Origin: Phaeobacter sp. QD34_24
Lineage (GTDB): Bacteria > Pseudomonadota > Alphaproteobacteria > Rhodobacterales > Rhodobacteraceae
DNA: 64,000 bases
Assembly: GCF_028890115.1 (NCBI RefSeq)
Contig: NZ_JARCJD010000006.1
Span: 62,001 to 126,000, forward strand
Reading direction: 5' to 3'
The notes beneath the pieces are model-generated. The model searched no databases. It was not told where the DNA came from and saw only the letters and a program-made list of their open reading frames with translations. A program made the position numbers and the translations under genes. Within the stretch, counting starts at the first letter, position 1, and each line of letters begins with the position of its first letter. Of the stretch, positions 35,392 to 43,944 are shown piece by piece.

Positions 35392-36120
35392 TCAGGCGGG
35401 AATGACTTTCCCGGCCCAGTCGAAGACCTGGCCGCTGACACCGGGGTGCAGGTCTGCGATGACCTGCGCCAGACAGCTGGCGGCGTGGTCTGCTGTGAAC
35501 AGCTTTTCCTTGGGAACCGCGCGGCTGAAGGGCCGGGAGAGATCCGTGTCTACCGTGCCGGGATGCAGACCGGCGCAGATCAGCTGCGGATGGGTGCGCG
35601 CCATCTCGATCGCGTAATTGCGCAGAAGCATGTTCAGCGCCGCCTTTGAGGCGCGATAGGCGTGCCAGCCGCCCAGGCGATTGTCCGAGATTGAGCCCAC
35701 CCGCGCCGACAGCGCCGCAAAGACCGCGCGGCGGTCGCGCGGCATGCGGGGCAGCAGGTGTTTTGCCACCAGCGCAGGCCCGAAGGTATTGACTGAAAAC
35801 ACCTGCTCAAAGGATGGCAGGCTCTGTTGTTTCAGGGATTTCTCGGGCCTGAGGGCCGTACCGTCCGACAGAATGCCGACGGCGACGATCACCAGATCGG
35901 GGGCCTCCACACGGGCCGCGAGGGCCGCAAGACTGTCCTCATCGGTGATCTCGGCCTTGTGAGAGATGACCGGACCGGGGGCGGATACGGTACCGCTGCG
36001 GCTGACCGCATGGATGGCTTTCACGCCGGGCAACGCTGCATAGTGGCGCAGCAGGGCGTCTCCGATCCCGCCGCTGGCGCCAAGGATCACCACCTCTTTG
36101 GGGGCAGGCTCTGCAGACAT
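35392..36120 (-). CDS. SDR-family oxidoreductase (CsgA-like)
   Basis: A 242-residue short-chain dehydrogenase/reductase. Cofactor motif ILGASGGIGDALL at the N-terminus; catalytic Tyr and Lys in HAYRASKAALNML, with a Ser in LSARVGS. It resembles the C-factor/CsgA-like cell-to-cell-signal SDR branch. The substrate is unknown. It is the penultimate or last gene of a minus-strand lipid-modification operon and starts 9 bases after the preceding SDR. SDR genes accompany the RpoE-controlled fatty-acid operon of Rhodobacter sphaeroides, so a lipid substrate is plausible. Confidence 0.85.
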   Translation of the reverse strand: MSAEPAPKEVVILGASGGIGDALLRHYAALPGVKAIHAVSRSGTVSAPGPVISHKAEITDEDSLAALAARVEAPDLVIVAVGILSDGTALRPEKSLKQQSLPSFEQVFSVNTFGPALVAKHLLPRMPRDRRAVFAALSARVGSISDNRLGGWHAYRASKAALNMLLRNYAIEMARTHPQLICAGLHPGTVDTDLSRPFSRAVPKEKLFTADHAASCLAQVIADLHPGVSGQVFDWAGKVIPA

Positions 36121-36129
36121 GGATGGCCC

Positions 36130-36849
36130 TCACATCAGTTTCAGGAACAGGCGACGGGGCAGGACTCGGCCAAGGGTGAAGACCCAGGAGAAGGGCGCGG
36201 GAAAGGAGGTGGAAAACCGCCCGCTTCGCATTGCCTGCAGGCAGCGGCGCGCGGCCTCTTCCGGCTCCATGATCTGCGGCATCCTGAATTTGTTCTTGTC
36301 CGTCAGGCGGGTGCGAATGAAGCCGGGGTTGATCACCTGCACGCGCACGCCGGTGCCGCGCAGATCTGCCTGCAGGTTCTCGCCCAGGTGCATCAATGCT
36401 GCCTTGGAGGCGCCATAGCCGATGGCGCCGGGCAGGCCGGTGTGCCCCGCCAGCGAGCCGATCAGCACGATATGGCCGCTGTCCCTTTGACAGAACTGTG
36501 GCACGATCTGCCCCAGCACCCGCATGGCGCCCATGAAATTCACCTGGCACATGGTCTCTACCGCCTCCGGCTGCCAATCCCGCGCCGCCAGCGGATCATA
36601 GGCGCCGGCGCAGTAGATCACCCCATCCAAGGGGCCAAGTGTGGCCATGGCCTGCGACAGGCTGTCGGCGTCGGTGACATCCAGCGGCAGCGATGTGGCA
36701 TCCCTGAGCCGCGATGCAAGCACGTCCAGACGCGCTGCATTGCGCGCCGACAGGATGAGCCGCGCACCGGCCTCGTCCAGCGCCTCGGCCAGGGCATAGC
36801 CCAGCCCTTCGCTGGCGCCGACGATCCACCATCTGCGGCCCTGAAACAT
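36130..36849 (-). CDS. SDR-family oxidoreductase
   Basis: A 239-residue short-chain dehydrogenase/reductase with nucleotide-binding IVGASEGLGYALAEAL, Ser in LIGSLAGHTG and catalytic Tyr/Lys in IGYGASKAALMHL. A basic C-terminal tail with a hydrophobic stretch (FSWVFTLGRVLPRRLFLKLM) may attach it to the membrane. It lies one base from the DUF3833 gene and 9 bases from the next SDR, so all are one operon. The acceptor is unknown, likely an acyl chain or lipid. Confidence 0.85.
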   Translation of the reverse strand: MFQGRRWWIVGASEGLGYALAEALDEAGARLILSARNAARLDVLASRLRDATSLPLDVTDADSLSQAMATLGPLDGVIYCAGAYDPLAARDWQPEAVETMCQVNFMGAMRVLGQIVPQFCQRDSGHIVLIGSLAGHTGLPGAIGYGASKAALMHLGENLQADLRGTGVRVQVINPGFIRTRLTDKNKFRMPQIMEPEEAARRCLQAMRSGRFSTSFPAPFSWVFTLGRVLPRRLFLKLM

Positions 36850-36850
36850 C

Positions 36851-37399
36851 TCAGCCCTCCTCCGGTCGCATGGTGGCGATCAGCTCTGCGACCTTGATGC
36901 CGAACTTGCGCATTTCCGAGCGGTTGAGGATGGTGCCGTTGTCCATCAGGTACATCCAGTCGGTGACGTCCAGCACATGGCCACCGGCATCTTCGGGCAG
37001 GCGGATGCGGTAGGAAAGCTGTACCGTGGCGCCCAGCTGGCGCCCTGTGCCGGTGCCGATGATGTCGTCGGCGGTGGCGGTGAAATGCCCGTCACTCCCC
37101 ATGGTGAGGTTCCATTTGCGGGCCTGGGTGCTGCCATTGGCGTAAGAGAAATCCTCGCTCAAGGTGCCGCTGCTGCCGTCCCACTCCCCCCGCATCCGCG
37201 CCACGAAGCGAGAGACCACGCGCCCGCGTGGCCCGTAGATCATGCCTTCCGAGATCAGATCGCCCGACAGGCGTTCCTGGATGTCAAAGGCGGGGCCGGT
37301 GCCCGCGTATTGCTCCAGCCGCTGGGAGCGAAAGCCGAAACCGGGCCGCCAGAGGGCCAGCACAATGGCTGCAACAAGAAGGAGAAGGATCAGTTTCAT
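36851..37399 (-). CDS. DUF3833 family protein
   Basis: A 182-residue protein with an N-terminal hydrophobic helix (MKLILLLLVAAIVLAL) and then a beta-barrel-like domain. Segments FDIQERLSGDLISEGMIYG, GTLSEDFSYANGSTQARKW and MDNGTILNRSEMRKFGIKVAEL match DUF3833. It is probably anchored in the inner membrane facing the periplasm. ATG 37399 is inside the end of the transporter gene (4-base overlap). Its role is unknown, but homologues travel with CFA-type methyltransferases and SDRs, which suggests binding or handling of modified lipids. Confidence 0.82.
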   Translation of the reverse strand: MKLILLLLVAAIVLALWRPGFGFRSQRLEQYAGTGPAFDIQERLSGDLISEGMIYGPRGRVVSRFVARMRGEWDGSSGTLSEDFSYANGSTQARKWNLTMGSDGHFTATADDIIGTGTGRQLGATVQLSYRIRLPEDAGGHVLDVTDWMYLMDNGTILNRSEMRKFGIKVAELIATMRPEEG

Positions 37400-38616
37400 G
37401 AAAAAGAGACCTCGCGCGGCAAGCGCACCACCAGGGCGATTGCCAGTAGCTTGATAAGACAGGGAAGAACCGCATAGGCGAGCGTGAGCGCCTGCAGGGC
37501 GGCGGCGCTGTTTGGCTGACCCGGCTTGAACCCGCTGAGCTCCAGCAGCGGCAGCAGGATCAGCGCGGCAGCGGCGAGGGCGAGTTTCGCTGCAAAGCTC
37601 CAGAGACCAAAGGCCTGCCCGGCCTGAATCCCTGCCCGCGCCAAGGCCGAGGAAAACAGGACCGGCAGGATCACCATATCCGCGCCCAGGGCGGCGCCCG
37701 ATCCGAGGCAGATCAGGGCAAAGGCCAAGGCGGCGCCTTCGGGCAATGCGGCGGCGGATATGAAGGACAGGATTGCCAGGGTCATGGCGGGAACCAGCAC
37801 CTGCCGCGCGCCGTATTTGGCGCTGGCACGGGTCCAGAGGGGAACCGACAGGCCTGCAGCCAGGAAGAACAGGATCAGAAAGGGACCGGCCAGATCCGGC
37901 AGGCCCAGCCTTTCCTCCACGAAGAACAGGAACAGGGTGGAGGTCATGGCAACCGGCAGGCTGTTGATCAGCGCCAGCACCAGCAACCGGGTGCCCCCGG
38001 CATCGTGCAGCGCGGCCCAGGAGATCGGCGCTTCGGGACGGGCGGGCAGGCGCCAAAGGGGGCGCGTCAGCAGCCAGACCAGAAGGCAGACAAGGGCCAG
38101 CAGCACGCCAAAGGCGCCGTAGCCCTGACCCGCGGCGCCAAGCGCCACCAGAAGCGTCGGGGCAAGCGCGGCCAGGATGATGCCGGTCAGGCTGCCGCCC
38201 TCACGCCAGGCGGCCATGCGGATCAGCGCCTCTGACGATCCGGCCAGCGACAGGCTTTGGCCGTAAAACAGGATGGTGCCCAGGCTATAGGCGCTGAACA
38301 GCAGCACCAATGCGACGACCAACCAGACCAGCGTGCCCGAGGCTGGCAGCAGCGTGTATAGCAGCAGGAACCCCGCAGCCATGCCAAGGCAGGCCACAGC
38401 GGCAAAACGGCTGCGTGCCTCGGGGTGGCGGTCGATCAGCCAGCCAAGGGCGGGATCCTGCACGAAATCAAGCACCCGGATCCCGGCCAGCACCGCGCCC
38501 AGCGTCGCCAGGCTCAAGCCCAGCTCGGCGGTGGCATAGCGTGGCAGGTGAATGTAAAGCGGCAGCCCGGCCGCTGCCAGCATCAGGGCAAACAGGCTGA
38601 TCCGGGCGGTGTGCAT
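37396..38616 (-). CDS. MFS/GPH-type membrane transporter
   Basis: A 406-residue polytopic membrane protein with about 12 predicted helices. The loop after helix 2 reads DFVQDPALGWLIDR, the D-x-x-x-D-P-x-x-G signature of the GPH (glycoside-pentoside-hexuronide) sugar:cation symporters. Sugars are an unlikely cargo given the operon; lipid or fatty-acid movement is a guess. ATG 38616 is preferred because the longer frame to 38706 overlaps the chalcone-isomerase-like gene. It is coupled to DUF3833 by a 4-base overlap. Confidence 0.85.
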   Translation of the reverse strand: MHTARISLFALMLAAAGLPLYIHLPRYATAELGLSLATLGAVLAGIRVLDFVQDPALGWLIDRHPEARSRFAAVACLGMAAGFLLLYTLLPASGTLVWLVVALVLLFSAYSLGTILFYGQSLSLAGSSEALIRMAAWREGGSLTGIILAALAPTLLVALGAAGQGYGAFGVLLALVCLLVWLLTRPLWRLPARPEAPISWAALHDAGGTRLLVLALINSLPVAMTSTLFLFFVEERLGLPDLAGPFLILFFLAAGLSVPLWTRASAKYGARQVLVPAMTLAILSFISAAALPEGAALAFALICLGSGAALGADMVILPVLFSSALARAGIQAGQAFGLWSFAAKLALAAAALILLPLLELSGFKPGQPNSAAALQALTLAYAVLPCLIKLLAIALVVRLPREVSFS

Positions 38617-38617
38617 G

Positions 38618-39142
38618 TCATTGCCCCCGCAGTTCGGCCGACAGGCGCGCCGAGCGGCTGTTCTCGGAGAGCCAGATACCGAGGAAGCGCTTGCGCAGCT
38701 CCTCATGGCGGATCGCGCAGGTGCGTTCTCCGTTCAGATACAATTCCATGCTGTCCGGGCGTACCGACACGGCGGTGAAGACATCGCCCTTGTTCACATC
38801 CCGAAAACAGCTGCCGAGCTTGCGCACCAAAGCCTCAAGATCGGGGCGTGTGCCTTCGATGCGCTGGAGTTCAGACCGGGTCGATTGGGTCAGATCGGCG
38901 CGGCTGATGCTGCGGAAGTACTCGATCTCCAGCGCCAGGGGGCGGTTCCAGTCGAACTGGTCGGCGCCATCGGTGTGCAGGCGGGCGCGATAGACCGCAA
39001 GGCCCAGCCAGCGTAGGGTGGCGCTGCCCAGTTCGACCGGCTGCACCAGCCCGTAGCTGCGCAGGTTCGCCAGCGCCGGGGCAGGCAGCACCAGGGCCGC
39101 CACAGCTCCGGTGATCAAAGCCCTGCGCAGAAGGTCACGCAT
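38618..39142 (-). CDS. Chalcone isomerase-like exported protein
   Basis: A 174-residue protein with a signal peptide (RRALITGAVAALVLPAPALA) and a domain resembling bacterial chalcone isomerase-like proteins: the WLGLAVYRARLHT strand and the helical IEYFRSISRADLTQST region. Plant homologues of this fold bind fatty acids rather than isomerise chalcones, which fits the surrounding lipid genes. No catalytic residues can be assigned. Its start overlaps the end of the methyltransferase gene by 8 bases. Confidence 0.8.
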   Translation of the reverse strand: MRDLLRRALITGAVAALVLPAPALANLRSYGLVQPVELGSATLRWLGLAVYRARLHTDGADQFDWNRPLALEIEYFRSISRADLTQSTRSELQRIEGTRPDLEALVRKLGSCFRDVNKGDVFTAVSVRPDSMELYLNGERTCAIRHEELRKRFLGIWLSENSRSARLSAELRGQ

Positions 39143-40292
39143 GGCTCAGCTCCACCTGCACCACATCGGTCTGGCCAACGGCAAAGGAGCCAGCACAGAT
39201 TTCCAGGTAGTAGCGCCAGTTGCGCAGGAAGGCGGCATCATAGCCCAGCTCCATGATCTTGGGCGCGCGCTCGCCCAGCCGCTCGGCCCAGATCCGGCAG
39301 GTGCGGGCGTAGTCCTGCCCGAAGGCAAAGGAGTTGGTCACCTTCAGCCCCGCCTGCCGCGCCTGGTGTGAGATCACCGCATCCGACAACAGCATGCCAC
39401 CGGGGAAGGTGTACTGGCGGATGTAGTCCGAGGAATTGCGGTAGATGTCGAAATAGCTGTCCTGCACGGTGATGGCTTGCACCAGCGCCTTGCCGCCCTC
39501 CGCAAGGCGCGATTTGACGGTTGCGAAATAGCTCGGCCAATAGCGTTCACCCACCGCCTCGATCATCTCGATGGAGACGATATTGTCATAGGTGCCGCTG
39601 GATTTGCGGTAGTCGCACAGCTCGATCGCGGCGCGCCCATCCAGCCGCGCATCGGCATAGCCGTGCTGGCTGGGTGAGATGGTGAGCCCGGTCACATGGC
39701 GCCCGGTATCTGCGGCACGTTCGGCAAAGCCGCCCCAGCCGCAGCCGATTTCCAGAATGCGCTCACCTCCGGTCAGTCGGCTGAGCGCGCGGTCGTACTT
39801 TCGGGTCTGGGCGCGCTCCAGATCGTTGTCGCCGGGTGCAAACAGGGCCGAGGAATAGGTCATGCCACTGTCGAGCCATAGCTGGTAGAACTCGTTGCCG
39901 ACATCGTAATGGGCTTTGATGTTGCGGGATGAGCCACGGATCGAATTGGCGCGCAGGATGCGGTCCACGGCGCGGAACTTCAGCCCGCTCCAGAAGCTCG
40001 GGTAGGCAAAATCGCCAAAGTAATCGAGGTTCAGAAGGGCCACCTGGATCAGGGTCTCGATGCTGGAGGTCTCCCACAGGCCCTCGATGTAGGTCTCGCC
40101 AAGGCCGATGTCGCCACGCGCTGCCATGGCGGTGATGGCGGCCCAATCGAACAGGACCATCTCGGCCTCAGGCGCGCCCTGGCCGAAATCATGCACTTCG
40201 CCTTCTGGGGTGGTCAGGCGCAGGCTGCCCTTTCGGATGCGGGCGCAGCTCTCAAGGAAATCACGTTTTACGCGGTTGGTAATGAAAAGCAT
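39135..40292 (-). CDS. CFA-type fatty-acid methyltransferase (UfaM/CfaA-like)
   Basis: A 385-residue SAM-dependent methyltransferase of the cyclopropane-fatty-acid synthase family, which acts on double bonds of phospholipid acyl chains. The N-terminal lipid-binding region is followed by HYDVGNEFYQLWLDSGMTYS, the SAM motif ILEIGCGWGGFAE, GLTISPSQHGYA and SIEMIEAVGERYW. The tail has YIRQYTFPGGMLLS. In Rhodobacter sphaeroides an RpoE-controlled CFA-like enzyme (UfaM) makes methylated and furan fatty acids with a flavoprotein partner. The same genes sit together here. ATG 40292 shares one base with the DUF1365 stop. Confidence 0.88.
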   Translation of the reverse strand: MLFITNRVKRDFLESCARIRKGSLRLTTPEGEVHDFGQGAPEAEMVLFDWAAITAMAARGDIGLGETYIEGLWETSSIETLIQVALLNLDYFGDFAYPSFWSGLKFRAVDRILRANSIRGSSRNIKAHYDVGNEFYQLWLDSGMTYSSALFAPGDNDLERAQTRKYDRALSRLTGGERILEIGCGWGGFAERAADTGRHVTGLTISPSQHGYADARLDGRAAIELCDYRKSSGTYDNIVSIEMIEAVGERYWPSYFATVKSRLAEGGKALVQAITVQDSYFDIYRNSSDYIRQYTFPGGMLLSDAVISHQARQAGLKVTNSFAFGQDYARTCRIWAERLGERAPKIMELGYDAAFLRNWRYYLEICAGSFAVGQTDVVQVELSHA

Positions 40293-41059
40293 CAGCTGAC
40301 CTCCTGTTTCGGGGGCAGGGGGCGCCGACGATAGGGCGCGCCCTTGAGTTTGAGTTTCAATGCCTGCCAGTGGATCAGGGCGATGGTACGAAAGGCGCCA
40401 AGCGGGCGGCGCAGGCTGGCACGCAAAAGCGAGGCATTGCTGAGCGGTTGGCGCCGCCCGGCAAGGGTGGCAATCACGCCGTCCGCCCCGTCTTCCAGGG
40501 CGATGCGAATGGCGATCCGGTCCGTGCGGATGTCGAAATGGAACCGGTATTCCCCCGCGATCTTCTGGAAGGGCGAGACGTGGAATATCTTGCGCGCCGT
40601 GATCTCGTCCGGGCCGGATATTGGCGCGAACCCGTCCCGATGACACAGGTAGCTGTGGCGGTCTCCGAAGGTGTTGGAGACCTCCGCGATAACGGCGCGC
40701 AGATCCTCGCCTTCCATCGCCAGCCAGAAGCTGACAGGATTGAAAGTGTACCACAGAAAGCTGGGTTGCGTCAGCAACAGGATCCGCAGCCCTTCAAGGT
40801 CCAGACCCGCGCGTGCAAAGACCTCTTGCGCCCAGGGCAGGCCGCGCCCGGCGCCGACGGGGCCGCCGTGGTTGCGATCATCGACCGAGGCCAGGTTGAA
40901 GCGATTGCGCGAAAACAGCCCCGGTCCTGCGTCGCTTTCCGGGTCGATCAGCACGTAATCGACACCATAGCGAAAGGCATTGCGGATGCTGCCGCGCCGC
41001 GCGTGTGTGGTATGGCCCGCGATGTGGTCGGGCCAAAGAGGTGCGGCAAACAGGTTCAT
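40292..41059 (-). CDS. DUF1365 family protein
   Basis: A 255-residue DUF1365 protein. The segments [49 protein letters not shown] and [19 protein letters not shown] are hallmarks of the family. The biochemical role is not established, but the gene is nearly always between a flavin amine-oxidase-like gene and a CFA synthase-like gene, so it belongs to the same lipid modification. No signal peptide or membrane helix is evident. It overlaps both neighbours (4 bases with the flavoprotein gene, 1 with the methyltransferase gene). Confidence 0.85.
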   Translation of the reverse strand: MNLFAAPLWPDHIAGHTTHARRGSIRNAFRYGVDYVLIDPESDAGPGLFSRNRFNLASVDDRNHGGPVGAGRGLPWAQEVFARAGLDLEGLRILLLTQPSFLWYTFNPVSFWLAMEGEDLRAVIAEVSNTFGDRHSYLCHRDGFAPISGPDEITARKIFHVSPFQKIAGEYRFHFDIRTDRIAIRIALEDGADGVIATLAGRRQPLSNASLLRASLRRPLGAFRTIALIHWQALKLKLKGAPYRRRPLPPKQEVS

Positions 41060-42351
41060 GCCGTGATCCGCGCGGCTGTTCTGGCCTCGATCGCGCGGGC
41101 GACGCGCACGGCACTGGCGAACCCGTCCTCGTGGAAGCCGTGGCGCAGATAGGCACCGGCAAACCAGGTGTTGTTCTGCCCTTGGATTTCCTCAATCTGC
41201 TTTTGGGCGCTGAGGGCGGCGCGGTCAAAGATCGGATGGCGGAAGGTGTTGACATCATAGATGGTGTCGTCACGCACCGGTTGGACCGGGTTCAGAGAGA
41301 TGAACAGCGGGTCGTCTTCGGGGATGTTCTGCAGGCGGTTCATCCAGTAGGTGACGCCAATCGCCGGGCGGGTATCGCGGGCCTCGGCCTTGTAGACCCA
41401 GGAGGACCAGCAGGCGCGCCGTTTCGGCATCTGGGCCTCATCGCGGTGCAGGATCACCTCGTTGTCTTGATAGCGCATATTGCCCAGAAGGGAGGCTTCC
41501 CGGGCGGTTGGATCCGCCAGAAGGCGCAGGGCATCGTCGGAATGGCAGGCCGTGATCACCTGGTCGAAGTCCTGCGCCTCGCCCGTGGGCAGGCGAAGGG
41601 TCACGCCATCGGGGCGCCGTTCGACGGACTGCACCGGTGTGCCGGGGCGCAGGGTGCAGCCCTTGGCCAGAAGATGCGCTTCCAGCCTGCGCAGATATTC
41701 GATGCTGCCGCCCTTCACGGTCCACCATTGGTGCTGTCCGGTGGCGCTGAGCAGCGCGTGGTTGCGGAAGAACTGGACCAGGGTGCGGGCAGGAAAGCCG
41801 TGGATTTCCTCCATCGGGGTGGACCAGATGGCGCCACAGATCGGCATCAGGTAGTAGCGCTGGAACCAATCGCCAAGGCGCAGCTCCTGCATCAGCTGAC
41901 CGATGGTGACATCGTCGCTTTGGGCGGCCTCCACCGCGTGGGCGTTGAAACGCAGGATGTCGCGCACCATCGCGTAAAAGGCCGGACGCGCGGCGTTCAG
42001 CGGTTGGCCGAACAGCGACCGGAGATTCTTCAGCCCGTATTCCACCGCGCCCCCGTCGATGCTGGCGCCAAAGGTCATGTCGCTTTTGACGATGGGCACA
42101 TCCAGATCGCGGAACATGGCCGTCAGATGCGGGTAGTTCACGAAGTTGAAGACGATGAAGCCGGTATCCACAGGCTGATCGCCCCGGCGCCCGGCCAGCA
42201 CGGTACGAGCATGGCCACCAAGACGCGGCGCGGCCTCGAACAGGGTCACGTCGTGGCCGGGGGACAGCCGATAGGCCGCCGCAAGGCCGGAAATACCACC
42301 GCCGACAATGGCAACGCGTTGGCGAGGAACTGGGGGGGCATCAAATGACAT
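41056..42351 (-). CDS. FAD-dependent oxidoreductase (UfaD-like, amine-oxidase fold)
   Basis: A 431-residue flavoprotein with the dinucleotide motif [17 protein letters not shown] and the second FAD motif around [16 protein letters not shown]. It belongs to the NAD(P)-binding amine-oxidase-like group next to CFA genes. Its homologue in the RpoE regulon of Rhodobacter sphaeroides is needed for methylated unsaturated fatty acids (UfaD); this assignment rests on context and overall similarity. ATG 42351 has GGAG at the right distance, and the ATG at 42372 would lie at the predicted -10 element. First gene of the minus-strand operon. Confidence 0.85.
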   Translation of the reverse strand: MSFDAPPVPRQRVAIVGGGISGLAAAYRLSPGHDVTLFEAAPRLGGHARTVLAGRRGDQPVDTGFIVFNFVNYPHLTAMFRDLDVPIVKSDMTFGASIDGGAVEYGLKNLRSLFGQPLNAARPAFYAMVRDILRFNAHAVEAAQSDDVTIGQLMQELRLGDWFQRYYLMPICGAIWSTPMEEIHGFPARTLVQFFRNHALLSATGQHQWWTVKGGSIEYLRRLEAHLLAKGCTLRPGTPVQSVERRPDGVTLRLPTGEAQDFDQVITACHSDDALRLLADPTAREASLLGNMRYQDNEVILHRDEAQMPKRRACWSSWVYKAEARDTRPAIGVTYWMNRLQNIPEDDPLFISLNPVQPVRDDTIYDVNTFRHPIFDRAALSAQKQIEEIQGQNNTWFAGAYLRHGFHEDGFASAVRVARAIEARTAARITA

Positions 42352-42372
42352 GGCAACTCCGTGGCTTTTCAA

Positions 42373-42402
42373 TCAGTACGCAGGCTCATCGGGGACGGAT
42401 CA
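42373..42402 (-). promoter_or_regulatory. Predicted RpoE promoter of the lipid-modification operon
   Basis: On the minus strand TGATCC (42402-42397), 18-base spacer, TACTGA (42378-42373). TGATCC is the -35 element of the RpoE (group IV sigma) regulon in Rhodobacter. A start near 42366 would leave a leader of about 15 bases with GGAG before ATG 42351. The -10 match is moderate. Confidence 0.6.
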
Positions 42403-42479
42403 AAACTTTGTCGAAAGGGTGGGGAAACGGCGGCTCTGGCGTGCGACAGGACAAGGGGAAGAAAAAACTTGCGCAGCTG

Positions 42480-42509
42480 TGATCCGGATGCGGGGTGGCA
42501 ACGTAATGG
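42480..42509 (+). promoter_or_regulatory. Predicted autoregulatory RpoE promoter
   Basis: TGATCC (42480-42485), 18-base spacer, TAATGG (42504-42509). It has the same -35 and spacing as the divergent promoter at 42402 and faces rpoE. It fits the known autoregulation of rpoE-chrR. A transcript starting near 42516 would exclude ATG 42514 and favours GTG 42607 as the rpoE start. Confidence 0.6.
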
Positions 42510-42606
42510 ACATATGTTGGAACTTGACCCCGATCCCGCACTTGAAGCGCCCGCGCCACCGGTTACGGTGAACGCTGCGGCAGCGCGCCCGCGCGAAAGG
42601 GAACAG

Positions 42607-43164
42607 GTGGACAGAAACAGGCTCTCAGAGCAGACCCAATGGATGCTGGCGGTACGGGACAACCGGGACCGGGCGGCCTTTGGGCGGCTGTTCGACTATT
42701 TCGCGCCACGGCTCAAAGGGGTGATCTGCCGGTCCGGCATTTCCCAGGGCCAGGCCGAAGACATCGTGCAGGACGTGATGCTGACCGTCTGGCGCAAGGC
42801 GCATCTGTTCGACCCGCAGCGGGCGCAGGTGTCGTCCTGGATCTACCAGGTTGCGCGCAACCGCCAGATCGATGTGATCCGAAAGGAACGCCGCCCCGTA
42901 CCCGAAGAGCTGAAGCAGCCCGAAGAGGTTCAGGAAGACGCCAGTCAGATCGTGGCCCTGGAACAGGAGACCACACGTCTGAGGGACGCACTGAAGCGGC
43001 TGAAGCCTGCGCAGCGCGAAATGGTGGAAAAGGCTTACTTTGGCGAGTTGAGCCATTCCGACATCCGCGCCGAGACGGGCCTGCCGCTCGGAACGATTAA
43101 ATCCCGCATCCGGCTGGGGCTGGAACGGTTGCGGCACGAACTAAAGGGAACGGACACGACATGA
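42607..43164 (+). CDS. rpoE: ECF sigma factor RpoE (ChrR-controlled, singlet-oxygen response)
   Basis: A 185-residue ECF sigma factor. Region 2 has the segment EDIVQDVMLTVWRKAHLFDP and the -10 contact region SSWIYQVARNRQIDVIRK; region 4 has the helix-turn-helix LSHSDIRAETGLPLGTIKSRIRLGLERLR. It closely resembles Rhodobacter sphaeroides RpoE, which directs the response to singlet oxygen. The start is placed at GTG 42607, with AAGGGA upstream and a family-like length. The frame is open to 42361, with an ATG at 42514 that lies at the predicted transcription start. The stop overlaps the chrR start by 4 bases. Confidence 0.9.
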   Translation: MDRNRLSEQTQWMLAVRDNRDRAAFGRLFDYFAPRLKGVICRSGISQGQAEDIVQDVMLTVWRKAHLFDPQRAQVSSWIYQVARNRQIDVIRKERRPVPEELKQPEEVQEDASQIVALEQETTRLRDALKRLKPAQREMVEKAYFGELSHSDIRAETGLPLGTIKSRIRLGLERLRHELKGTDTT

Positions 43165-43811
43165 GCGGCATTACCCATCATATTCCTGATGAGCTGCTGA
43201 TCGCCTATGCTTCGGGGACACTCGATCCGGCCTTTGCGCTGGTGGTGGCGACGCATGTTTCCATGTGTGATGAAAGCCGGGCGCGTCTTGGCGCCCATCA
43301 GGCTGTTGGCGGTGCGCTGCTGGACAGTCTTGCCCCGCCCGAGGACCAGGGGATCTCCATCTCCGCCGATATGAAGGCCCGGTTGATGGATGCGCTGGAC
43401 GATCCCTACGAGGCACCGCCAAGCTATGGCGCCTCCGGCATCTTCCCGGCCCCGGTGATGGAGGCGCTGGGCGGTCTGCCACCCAAGTGGAAACCGCTGG
43501 GCGGCGGCGTGCGCCAGTCGATCCTGTCGCGTGGGACGGGCGGCAGCGTGCGGCTTCTGTACATCCCCGGCGGCCAGGCCGTGCCTGACCACGGCCACAA
43601 CGGGCTGGAGCTGACCCTGGTGCTGCAGGGGGCGTTCTCCGATGAAACCGGCCGCTTTGGCGTCGGAGATGTCGAGGTTGCCAACGCTGATCTGGAACAT
43701 ACTCCCATCGCCGAAGAGGGGCCGGCCTGCATCTGCCTGGCGGCCACGGATGCGGCGTTGCGGTTCCGCTCGCTTATCCCGCGCCTGCTGCAGCCCGTCT
43801 TCCGTATCTGA
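43161..43811 (+). CDS. chrR: Anti-sigma factor ChrR (zinc ASD plus cupin)
   Basis: A 216-residue anti-sigma factor that holds RpoE inactive. The N-terminal domain carries the zinc-binding HHIPDELL start (His6/His7) and ATHVSMCDESRA with His32 and Cys36. The next ligand position, Cys38 in Rhodobacter sphaeroides ChrR, is Ser39 here. The C-terminal cupin domain keeps its metal ligands in DHGHNGLELTLVLQG and the later His of LEHTPI. The cupin half is needed for the response to singlet oxygen. It is coupled to rpoE by ATGA and followed by a terminator. Confidence 0.92.
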   Translation: MSGITHHIPDELLIAYASGTLDPAFALVVATHVSMCDESRARLGAHQAVGGALLDSLAPPEDQGISISADMKARLMDALDDPYEAPPSYGASGIFPAPVMEALGGLPPKWKPLGGGVRQSILSRGTGGSVRLLYIPGGQAVPDHGHNGLELTLVLQGAFSDETGRFGVGDVEVANADLEHTPIAEEGPACICLAATDAALRFRSLIPRLLQPVFRI

Positions 43812-43818
43812 GGCGCCG

Positions 43819-43841
43819 CTGCGGGGCTTTCCCTGCCGCAG
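43819..43841 (+). terminator. Terminator of rpoE-chrR
   Basis: CTGCGG (43819-43824) pairs with CCGCAG (43836-43841), with an inner GG/CC around CTTT. It lies 8 bases after the chrR stop. There is no T-tract. The remaining bases to 43944 hold the start signals of the next gene. Confidence 0.55.
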
Positions 43842-43944
43842 AGACCGGCGGGGAGGTCGACCGAGCGCTCCACCTGGGACCCTGGTTCAAGGGTTGTTAA
43901 GGTCTGTGGCCTATAAGGGTCACTCCTTACTGGGGAGTGGGGCC

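Noticed and set aside
42361-42606. N-terminal extension of RpoE from 42361 or ATG 42514
   Set aside because: The extension has no match to ECF sigma factors and overlaps the predicted promoters; GTG 42607 gives a family-like length.
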